64,000 nt of DNA from Sphaerisporangium flaviroseum (GTDB lineage: Bacteria > Actinomycetota > Actinomycetes > Streptosporangiales > Streptosporangiaceae). The stretch spans positions 1-64,000 of the forward strand of contig NZ_BAAAZR010000039.1 in NCBI RefSeq assembly GCF_039537005.1, in the 5' to 3' direction. Under the pieces are notes generated by a model that saw only the letters and a list, made by a program, of their open reading frames with translations, was not told the origin of the DNA and made no database searches. How positions within the stretch are numbered: position 1 is the first letter of the stretch; the number at the start of each line of letters is the position of its first letter. Shown here piece after piece: positions 16,317 to 25,900 of this stretch. Both the position numbers and the translations under genes were made by a program.

Positions 16317-18382
16317 GGATTTCCCTCACCGGACTGCGGTCGTTCCTGCCGCACCTGCCCGAGGACGTCGTGCGCGTGCGTGACGCGCTCGACGAGTCCG
16401 GCCTGGAGGTCAAGACGATCGAACCGGTGGACGAGGACACCTGGGTGACGCTGGAGTTCCTCGCCAACCGGGGAGACCATCGCAGTTACCTGGGCGTGGC
16501 CATGGAACTGGCCGCGCGGCTGGGCCACTCGCCGGTGCTCCCGCCCGTGAGCGAACTGGAGGTGGGCGCCGGCGATGTCCACGTGTCCGTGGAGTCGCAG
16601 GCGTGCCTGGCCTACTCACTCACCCCGCTCACCGTCCTCGACGGGACGGCCGCGCTGCCGCACGAGGTGTCCCGCAGGCTCATGGCGGGCGGCCTGCTCA
16701 CCGGGTCCGTCCTTGTCGACGCGGCCAACGCCGCCTCCCTGGAGTTCGGACAGCCCACCCATGTCTTCGACGCCGACCGGGTGAGCGGAAGGGTCCGCGT
16801 CCGCGCGAGCCGGGCCGGCGAACGCGCCCACCTGCTCGGTGAGCCGAAGGCGAGGTCGCTGCCCGCGGGGCTGCCGGTCGTGGCGGACCAGGAGAAGGTC
16901 CTCGCGGTGGCAGGGGTACTGGGCTGCGAGGAGTCCCGCGTGCGGGAGGGGACGCGCCGCATGTTGCTGGAGTCCGCCACGTACGACCCGGTGGCCATCA
17001 GGCAGGCCGCGGCCGCGCTCGGCGTCTCGTCGTTCGCGTCGCAGCGGTACGAACGCGGGGGCGACCCCACCGCCGTGCTGCTGGGCGCCGGCCGGGTGGT
17101 CCACCTGCTCGAAGAGGCCAAGGCCGCGAAGAGGGACGGGGTGACCAGGGCTCCGGTGCGGTGGTCGTCCCCGGCGCCGCGGATCTCCCTGGATCTGCAG
17201 GACTGCCGCGACCTGCTCGGCGTGCGGCTCACCCTGGCCGAGGTCGCGGACAGGCTCGCCCAGTACGGCTTCCGCCACGACGGAGAGGGCACGTTCGCGG
17301 TGCCCGGCGCGCGGATCTGGGACGTCAGGGAGGCCGAGGATCTCTACGAGGAGCTGGCGCGGCATATCGGATTCGACTCGCTGCCGGCGCAGCCGCTGCC
17401 GACCGGGTCGGGCGCCCTGCTCACCGCCAAGGAGGAACTGGTCCAGGCGATCGGTGACACCCTGGTCGGGCTCGGCTTCTACGAGACCTTCACCGAGGGC
17501 TTCTACGGCCGGGACATGCTACGCCTGCTGTCCCCGGCCGAGTCGCACGCGCTCACCGGGCACGTGCGCATCCTCAACGCCGAGGAGCGCCGGTATTCCA
17601 TGCTGAAGAACAACTGCCTGGCCCAGGCGGTCGCGGCCGTCGGCTCCAACCTGCGGTTCAAGCAGGAGGACGTCCGCCTGTTCGAGGTGACGCGCGTCTT
17701 CGAGCCGAACGCCATGGCCGGCAACGGGCTCTGCAGTGAGCGCGAGGTCGTCTGGGCGATGGCGCTGGGCGACCTGGATCCGGGCAGGTGGTCCGGCGAG
17801 GCGGGCAAGATCGACGTCTTCTTCGTGCGCGGCGCCGTGGAGGAACTCGCGGTACGCTGCCAGGCCGTCGTGGCGTTCCGCGCGCTTCCCGAGGCCCACC
17901 CGCTGGCCGCCTTCCTGCACCCTTATCGCAGTGCCGAGATCCTCATCGAGGGCCGGCACGCGGGACTGCTGGGCGAGGTCCATCCCGACGTCCGGCAGCG
18001 CGGTGGCCTGGGCGGGCACCGTCCTTGCTACCTGGAGCTGGACCTCGCCGCCTGGGAGCTCGGAAAAGAGCCCCTCCGGTCCGCCCCGTTCCACGAGGAC
18101 CCCCCGGTGGAGCGCATGCTCGACTTCGTCATGCCGCGAGCCGTGCTCAGCGAAGAGGTGGCCGCCGTCATGCGCGCCGTCGCCCCTCCGTGGTCGCGCG
18201 GTATCAGGGTCGGTGACGTCTTCGTCCCACGCGAGGCGGCCCCGGGTGAGCGGTCGGTCACCTACGTCATCACCTTCGACAGCGAGCCCGCGCGCCTGTC
18301 GGACGAGATCAACGCCCAGCTCGCCACCTTCATCGACGCCGTGACCGAGCGGTACGGCGCTCAGGGCGTGCGCCTGCGCTGA
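16313..18382 (+). CDS. pheT: Phenylalanyl-tRNA synthetase beta-like subunit lacking the tRNA-binding (B2/EMAP) domain
   Basis: 689 aa; bacterial PheT is usually near 800. It begins MRISLTGLRSFLP like PheT but passes from GLEVKTIEPV straight to LEFLANRGDHRSYLGVA, so the roughly 110-residue EMAP/OB tRNA-binding B2 domain is cleanly missing. The rest follows PheT: B1, the B3/B4 editing region (FGQPTHVFDADRV, ADQEKVLAVAGVLG, YERGGDP), B5 (about 330-400), the catalytic-like module and a C-terminal FDX-ACB domain. ATG 16313 overlaps the alpha-like stop; the frame is open farther upstream but that would overlap the alpha gene. It forms the expected partner of the alpha-like subunit. Confidence 0.9.
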   Translation: MRISLTGLRSFLPHLPEDVVRVRDALDESGLEVKTIEPVDEDTWVTLEFLANRGDHRSYLGVAMELAARLGHSPVLPPVSELEVGAGDVHVSVESQACLAYSLTPLTVLDGTAALPHEVSRRLMAGGLLTGSVLVDAANAASLEFGQPTHVFDADRVSGRVRVRASRAGERAHLLGEPKARSLPAGLPVVADQEKVLAVAGVLGCEESRVREGTRRMLLESATYDPVAIRQAAAALGVSSFASQRYERGGDPTAVLLGAGRVVHLLEEAKAAKRDGVTRAPVRWSSPAPRISLDLQDCRDLLGVRLTLAEVADRLAQYGFRHDGEGTFAVPGARIWDVREAEDLYEELARHIGFDSLPAQPLPTGSGALLTAKEELVQAIGDTLVGLGFYETFTEGFYGRDMLRLLSPAESHALTGHVRILNAEERRYSMLKNNCLAQAVAAVGSNLRFKQEDVRLFEVTRVFEPNAMAGNGLCSEREVVWAMALGDLDPGRWSGEAGKIDVFFVRGAVEELAVRCQAVVAFRALPEAHPLAAFLHPYRSAEILIEGRHAGLLGEVHPDVRQRGGLGGHRPCYLELDLAAWELGKEPLRSAPFHEDPPVERMLDFVMPRAVLSEEVAAVMRAVAPPWSRGIRVGDVFVPREAAPGERSVTYVITFDSEPARLSDEINAQLATFIDAVTERYGAQGVRLR

Positions 18383-18515
18383 ATCGCGCGGCCGAATCGC
18401 CGAATTGCCGAATTGCCGGAAGAATGCCGCCCGCATTGCCGATCACGGCTGATACGGGTGGATAAATTCGCCCTGATAAGGCCTGCCCATCGCCGTAGGA
18501 GAATGGATAGCGACG

Positions 18516-19994
18516 TTGACGCATTCGACCGGTCCCATTCTGTTCTGCGTTCCTCACGCGGGTGGCGCGGCAGGGTCCTACGCTGTCTGGGGCGGGCTGT
18601 TGGAGCACTGCGCGACAGTGCGGCCGATAGAACTCGCGGGCAAAGGCGCCAGAGCCGGTGAAGATCCCTATGGCTCGATCATGGAGGCCGCCGAGGATGT
18701 CGCCGACATCATCGAGAAAGAGGCCGCCGGCCTGGAATGGGCGGTGCTCGGCCACAGCATGGGCGGCCTGATCGCCTATGAGGCCGTGCGCCTGCTGGCG
18801 GGCCGGGGCCACCGGGCGGCCGGCAGGCTGTTCATATCCGGTTGTCCCCCACCCCGGCAGGGGGCGGGCACAGGCTGGCACGACCGGCTCCAGGACGCGG
18901 AGGTCATCGGCTTCCTCGAACGGCTCGGCGGGCTGCCCCCGCAGGTCGCGCAGGACGGGGAGGCCGCCCAGTACTTCGCCGAACTGGTCCACCGCGACGG
19001 CCTGCTGCTCGCGGCGTACGAGCACAACCCCCCGTCGGCTCCCCTCGACTGTCCCGTAACCGTCCTGGTCGGCACGCAGGACCCGATCACCCAGGACACC
19101 AGCCCCGCCGACTGGGAACTGGCGGTCGCCCGGCCGGTGAGCGTGCGGTGGATGGGCGGCCCCGGGCACTTCTTCGTCACGGAGGGGGCGGCCGAGTGCG
19201 CGGAGGTGGTGCTCGCCGACCTCGGCCTGCACAGCGTACGCGAGGCCACCGGGACCGGCCTGTACCTGGACCTGATGAAGAAGACGCTGACGAACGTCAT
19301 CTACGAGGACCCCCCGGTCCCCAGCGACTGGAGCCCGGAACTGGTCTACGACCGGGTCAGCCGCATGGCGGGGCTCGACTGGCCGAGCAAGGCGCACACG
19401 ATGGTCGGCCTGCGCAGGCTCGACAACGTCCAGCAGTGCATCGAGCGGGTGATCGATGACCGGATCCCTGGGGACCTGATCGAGACCGGCGTCTGGCGCG
19501 GCGGTACGACAATCATGATGCGGGCCGTACTGGCCGCTCACCGGGTGAGGGACCGGATCGTCTGGGTCGCCGACTCCTTCCAGGGCATGCCCGAGCCCAC
19601 CCCCGGCTCGCATCCGGGCGACGCCCGGCTCGCCACGCACAGGTTCAACCATTTCATCGGTGTGCCCCTGGAGACGGTGCGGCGCAACTTCCAGGCCTAC
19701 GGCCTCCTGGACGACCAGGTGCGCTTCCTGCCGGGCTGGTTCGAGGACACGCTGCGGGCGGCCCCCATGGACCGTCTCGCGGTCATGCGGCTGGACGGCG
19801 ACCTGTACGGCTCCACGATGGAGGCGTTGCGGCATCTGTATCCCAAGCTCTCCACCGGCGGCTTCGTCATCATCGACGACTACTTCCTGCAGAGCTGCCG
19901 CGACGCCGTCTACGACTTCCGCGACGAGAACGGCATCGAGGACGAGATCCAGGACATCGACGGCTACGGCGCGTACTGGCGTCGTGGGCAGTGA
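18516..19994 (+). CDS. Type II thioesterase fused to TylF/MycF-type methyltransferase
   Basis: 492 aa with two domains. Residues 1-235 are an alpha/beta-hydrolase of the type II thioesterase kind: FCVPHAGGAAGSY, nucleophile motif GHSMGG (Ser81), Asp189 in GTQDP and His218 in GGPGHFF, so the triad looks complete. Residues about 245-492 match macrocin O-methyltransferase (TylF) family enzymes: LIETGVWRGGTT, VADSFQGMP, MRLDGDLYGSTMEAL and VIIDDYF, the last two including acidic metal/substrate residues. The start is TTG 18516; no better in-frame codon has a ribosome site. It overlaps the megasynthase gene (GTGA). The fusion could couple thioester editing or release to methylation of the same intermediate. 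Confidence 0.86.
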   Translation: MTHSTGPILFCVPHAGGAAGSYAVWGGLLEHCATVRPIELAGKGARAGEDPYGSIMEAAEDVADIIEKEAAGLEWAVLGHSMGGLIAYEAVRLLAGRGHRAAGRLFISGCPPPRQGAGTGWHDRLQDAEVIGFLERLGGLPPQVAQDGEAAQYFAELVHRDGLLLAAYEHNPPSAPLDCPVTVLVGTQDPITQDTSPADWELAVARPVSVRWMGGPGHFFVTEGAAECAEVVLADLGLHSVREATGTGLYLDLMKKTLTNVIYEDPPVPSDWSPELVYDRVSRMAGLDWPSKAHTMVGLRRLDNVQQCIERVIDDRIPGDLIETGVWRGGTTIMMRAVLAAHRVRDRIVWVADSFQGMPEPTPGSHPGDARLATHRFNHFIGVPLETVRRNFQAYGLLDDQVRFLPGWFEDTLRAAPMDRLAVMRLDGDLYGSTMEALRHLYPKLSTGGFVIIDDYFLQSCRDAVYDFRDENGIEDEIQDIDGYGAYWRRGQ

Positions 19995-22900
19995 CGGGCG
20001 GCACGGGCATGCACAGCGATCCGGTGGCGGCCCCTCCCGCGGAATGCCATGGTCCACCCCACGACGGGCTCGACACGGCCGGCACGCTTGCCGGCGCGCT
20101 GCCGCGTGCCGCGGCCGAGGCACCGGAACGGGGTGTCGTCGTCGTCGCGCCCGACGGGCTGTCCAGCACGCTGATCACCTATCCGGACCTGCTCGCGGCG
20201 GCACGGCGCGTGCTGGCGGGGCTGCTGCGCAGCGGCCACCGGCCAGGCGACACGGTCGTCCTGTACGGCCTCGCACCGGAGGACTTCTTCCCCGCTTTCT
20301 GGGCGTGCCTGCTCGGTGGGTCGGTGCCGCTCCCGGTGGACGGCCCCCGTGAGGCCGGTCCTCGCACGCGCTCTGTCGAGCGGCTGGCCGACGCGTGCGG
20401 CCGGCTGGGCCGTCCTCTGGTCCTGACCGACGCTGCCGGCCACGCCGCCCTGGCCGAGCACGGCGCCGCCCCCGGGCTGACCGTGGCGGACATCGCCCGC
20501 CTGCCGGGCGCAGGGGAGAGCGCGCCCATCCCGCCTTCGCCACCGGAGCCGGCCGCGACCGCGCTGCTCATGCTCTCCTCCGGCAGCACGGGCACTCCCA
20601 AGATCATCCCGCTGACGCACGGCGGCCTGGCCGACTTCGCCGCGGGCAACCGGCGGATGCTGGGCTGGGAGCAGGGGGAGAAGACGCTCAACTGGCTTCC
20701 GCTGGACCTCAGCGCGAGCCTGCTGCTGTACCACCTGCTGCCGGTGTTCCTCCGGATGACCAACGTCCACGTGCGGCCGGAACTCGTGCTCGCCCGGCCG
20801 GCACGCTGGCTCGACCTGGTCGCCGAGCACCGAGCACACCACACGTGGGCCCCCACCTTCGGCTTCCAAGCGCTGCTGTCCGCACTCGCCGGCGACGCGG
20901 AGCGGCCGAGCTGGGACCTCTCCCATGTGCGGTCGCTCGTGAGCGGCGGGGAGCAGATCGTCCCCCGCGTGGCCGGCGACCTCATGGCGGCGCTGGCTCC
21001 CTACGGTGTCCCTCGCGACCGCTTCGTACCCGCATGGGGCATGACCGAGACCTGTACGGGCATCACCTTCGGCCGGTACGGGGAGCCCGGCGGCCTCCAC
21101 CGGCTGCTCGCCTCCAGCCTGGGCGGCCGGGTCGTCCCCGCCGGGCCGGAGGTACCCGACGAGGAGTGCGTCACCTTCGTCGGCCTGGGGCGCCCCGCCC
21201 CCGGCGCGAGCCTGCGCGTCGTGGACGAGGGGCAGCGGCTGCTCAAGGAGGGCGAGGTCGGGCACCTGCAGGTGCGGTCCGCGCGCGTGACGCCCGGCTA
21301 CCTGCACGACGACGCCGAGGCCGCGGCGGGGCCGGGCGATTGGCTGGCGACCGGCGACCTGGCCTTCATCAAGGACGGCGGGCTCGTGATGGTCGGCAGG
21401 CACAAGGACATCGTCGTCATCCATGGAGAGAAGCACTCGTGCCGTTCGATCGAGGAACTGGTCGAGTCGGTCGAGGGGGTCACCCCGGGCGCCGTCGCCG
21501 CGTGCGCGGTGCCCGACCAGGCCCTGGGCAGCGAACGGCTCGCCATCTTCTTCTCCCCCTCGCCCGGAGCCGGGCCCGCGGGGGAGGTGGCCGAGAAGGT
21601 GGGACGGACGGTCATGCGCCGCCTGGGGGTGCTGCCCGGTCACGTCGTCCCTCTGGCGCCGGAGGACTTCCCCAGAACGCCGGGTGGCAAGATCCGGCGC
21701 CTCGAACTGGCCGGAAGGCTGCCCGCCCGCCCCGCGGCGGCGCCGTCCGCCCACCCCGCGGCGCACGCGGGGAGTCCACGGGCCACCGCGGCGGCGGACC
21801 TGCGCGGCCTGATACGCCGGGCGGTCGCCGGTGTCGGCTCCGTCGTCGATCCCGGCGGCGCCGACGACCGCAGGCCGTTCTACGAACTCGGGCTGACCTC
21901 GGTGACCCTGGTCAGGCTGCACGAGAGGCTGCGGCAGGCGCTCGGCGGCAGGCTGCCCGTCCACGTGCTGTTCCAGCACCCCTCCATCGCCGACCTGGCC
22001 TGCCACCTGGAGGCGAGAAGCGGCACGGCCGGCGAGGGGGCCGAGCCCCGGGTCGCGGGTGCGAACGCCCCCATCGCCGTGATCGGCATGGGGCTCAGGT
22101 TCCCGAGAGCCGCCACGCCGCAGGAGTACTGGGACAACCTGCGCCAGGGCCGCGACTGCACGACGACCTTCGCGGGCGGGCGGCGAGCCGGTGTGCTGGA
22201 CGACGTCTTCTCCTTCGATCCCGGCTTCTTCGGCATGAGCCCCAAGGAGGCCGCCTCGACCCATCCCGCGCACCGGCTGTTCCTCGAATGCGCCTACCAG
22301 GCACTGGAGAGCGGCGGATATGCCGCCCGTGTGGACGCCCGCATAGGCGTGTTCGCGGGCGAGGGGATGACGCTGCTCGGCTACCAGTCGCACCGGCCGG
22401 ACGGCGCGGCGGGCGAAGGGCTCGCCGACGCCATGCAGGCGGCGATCGGGAGGCAGAGCGACTTCCTGGCCTCCAGGGTCTCGTTCCGGCTCGGCCTGAC
22501 CGGGCCGGCGGTCGGGGTGCAGACCGCCTGCTCGACGTCGCTCGTGGCCGTGCACCTGGCGATCCAGGCGCTGCGCGACGGTGACGCCGACCTGGCGCTG
22601 GCCGGCGCCGCGGCCGTCCACCTGCCGCAGAGGTTCCGCTACGCCCACCATCCCGAGTCGGTCCTGTCTCCCACGGGAACCTGCCGGCCGTTCGGCGCCG
22701 GAGCCGACGGCACCGTAGGAGGGAACGGGGTCGGCGTCGTCCTGCTCAAGCCGCTCGCGGCGGCGCTGGCCGACGGTGATCCCGTCCTCGCGGTCATCAC
22801 GGGAACGGCCGTCAACAACGACGGACGCCGCAAGGCGGGGTTCACCGCCCCCAGCGTGCAGGGCCAGACGGAGGTCGTCCGTACGGCGCTGCGGCGCGCC

Positions 22901-25900
22901 GGGCTGCGCGGTGAGGACCTGAGCTACGTCGAGGCACACGGCACCGGGACCCCCGTCGGCGATCCCATCGAGTTCGCGGCGCTCAGCCAGGCCCTGCGCG
23001 CCGGGCCGGGGCGCCGCGGATTCTGCGCGGTCGGGTCGGTCAAGTCGAGCATCGGCCACCTGGACACCTGCTCGGGCATCGCCGGGCTGATCAAGGTCGT
23101 GCTGATGCTCGGGCACCGCACCGTGGTCCCCACCCGGAACCTGGGCGAACCCAACCCCGAGCTGGACCTGGAGACCAGCCCGCTGACGCTCGCCGATGCG
23201 CCGCGGCCGTGGACCGGCGAGGGGGGCGGGCCGCTCCGGGCCGGGGTGAACTCCCTCGGAGTCGGGGGTACCAACGCCTTCGTCGTGCTGGAGGAGCCGC
23301 CCTCCCGCACCGTGCCCGCCGCGCGGGCACCGCTGGCCCGGGGCATCGGTGAACCCGCGGTCGCGGACGCGCGCCCGGCCTCGCCGGACACGCGCCCGGT
23401 CTCGCCGGACACGCGGACGGTGTCGCCGGACACGCGGACGGTGTCGCCGGACACGCGCCCGGTCTCGCCGGACGCCCGGCCGGGGCTGCTGTTCTCGGGG
23501 CAGGGCGGCGCCCGTCACGGCATGGCGCGAGAGCTGCACGCGTCGCTGCCGGTCTTCCGGTCCGTCCTTGAGCAGTGCGAGCGGCTGTACCGCGCGTGCG
23601 CCGGCGGCGGCCTGCTGAACGCGCTGACGGAGGGGGAAGGCCCGCTCACCGGCGCGTTGGCGCAGCCCGGGCTGTTCGCCTACCAGGCCGCTCTGACGGC
23701 GCAGTGGCGCGAGTGGGGCCTGGAGCCGCGGTACGTGATCGGCCACAGCCTCGGCGAGATCTCCGCCATGCACGCCGCGGGGGCCCTCTCCCTCGCGGAG
23801 GGCGTGCGGCTGACCGTCCAGCGCGGGCGGCTGATGGAATCGGCGGTCGCGGAAGGGGGCATGCTCGCCGTACGCGGCGACGCCGCGCGGGTCGAGTCGC
23901 TCGCCGGCCTCGGCGGGCTGGAAGTCGCGGTCCGCAACGGGCCGCGCGACTTCGTGCTCTCCGGGGCGCCCGCGGCCCTGCGGCGTGGCGAGGACCTGCT
24001 GCGAGAGGCGGACCTCGACTGGCGGCGCCTGGACGTCGACAGGGCCTTCCACTCCACCATGCTGGGGCCGATGCTCGGCGACTGGGAACGCACGCTCGCC
24101 ACGTGCGCGTTCGCGCCGCTCGACGTGCCGCTGATCTCGTCGCTCGACGGCACCGTCATGCCGGCCGGCACCACGCCGGACCCCCTGCACCTCCTGCGGC
24201 ACGCCGGGCAGGCGGTGCGGTTCGACCTGGCCATGGCCTCCTTGCGGGAGCGCGGCCGCGGCGTCCTGCTGGAGATCGGGCCGAGAGGCGAGCTCACCGT
24301 CCTCGGGCGCAGGCTGTCGCCCGATCTGACCTGGGTCGCGGCGCAGCGGCGCGACGTGGATCCGCTGCGCGGGCTGGCGCTGGCCGCGGAGCGGCTGCAC
24401 CGCGCGGGGTGCTTCCTGGCATGGGAGCGGGTGGCGCCCGGTGGCCGGCGCCCCGCCCATCCCGGCCACCCGTTCCAGCGCATCCACATTCCCTACGGCG
24501 GCGGGCAAGAGAGGACGGACGTGGACGACGAGATTCTCGGCACCGTAAGGTCGTTGACGGCCGAACGGCTGGGCCTGGCCCCGGACCTGCTCGACGTGGA
24601 CAGCACCTTCGCCATGCTCGGCGGCGACTCGCTGTCGCTGGTGTCCTTGACCAGGCGGCTGGAGCGGGCGCTTGGGGTACGCGTTCCGCTGCGCGCGCTG
24701 TTCGAGGAGGCCGACACGCCGCGCAAGCTGGCCGACCTCGTCGCCGGGGCAGAAGGCGCCCGGCCCCGGCGCGCTTCCCCGCCCTCGTCGTCACCTTCTG
24801 TGCAGGTCCCGCTCCCGTCCCAGCCGGCGTCGCGGCCCCGGTCCCCGCTTCCGCCGGCGGTCGCCCCCGTGGCGCCTGAGCAGGAGGCGATGTCCGGCGA
24901 TCTCGGCGGCGTCTACGCGGCACAGCTCAAACTCGCCGAAGGCTTGATCGACAAGGTCACCGGCCTGATGACGCGCCAGCTCGATGTGCTGGCCGCACGC
25001 CCGGGGACGCCGAGCGACGGCGGGCCCCCGGCCACGGCCGTCCGGCAACTGCCTCCCGCGCCGCTCCCCGCCCCAAGGCGTCCGGTCACCCGCACCGCGG
25101 GGGCGTGCGATTTCAGCCTCTACTTCTTCGGCGACTACCCGGACCAGGACGCCGGCGCCAAGTACGCGCACATCCTGGCCGCCGCGGAGTTCGCCGACAC
25201 GAACGGCTTCCACGCCGTGTGGATACCGGAACGCCATTTCCACTCCTTCGGCGGCCTGTTCCCCAACCCCTCGGTACTCGCCGCGGCCCTGGCGACGCGG
25301 ACCTCCTCCGTGCGTCTGCACGCCGGCTCGGTCGTGCTGCCGCTCCACGACCCCATCCGCGTCGCCGAGGAATGGTCCGTGGTGGACAACCTCTCGCAGG
25401 GACGCGCCGGCCTGTGCGTCGCGTCCGGCTGGCACGCCGACGACTTCGCGCTGGCACCGGGGAACTTCGGCGCCCATCGCGACCTGATGTACGAGCGACT
25501 GGACGTCGTGCGGCGGCTGTGGGCGGGTCAGCCGGTAGCAGCCACCTCGGGTACGGGCGAGGCCATCGAGGTGGCGTTGTTCCCGCGGCCGATCCAGCGG
25601 CGGCCGCCGCTCTACACCGCGGTGGTCGGCAATCCCGGCAGTTACCGGCGAGCGGCCGAGAACGACCTCGGCATCGTCACCAACCTGATGTCGCAGAGCG
25701 TCGACCGGCTCGAAGAGAACATCGCCCTGTACCGGCGCACGCGATCGGAACACGGGCTGGATCCGGCCGCCGGCCGCGTCGTCGTGCTGGCGCACACGTA
25801 CCTGGGGGACGACCTCGACCACGTGCGGCGGGAGGCCGCCGGGCCCTTCCGTTCGTACCTGCGCTCGTCCCTGCACCTGCTCGGGGACCTCGCGAGCAGC

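Noticed and set aside
15282..18382. Housekeeping pheST operon
   Set aside because: Changed motif 3, missing B2 domain and location inside a biosynthetic operon argue for a paralogue, though only the full genome can prove a second copy.
19964..24508. 1514-codon minus-strand frame opposite the megasynthase
   Set aside because: A GC-driven shadow. The plus strand carries every PKS/NRPS motif in order.
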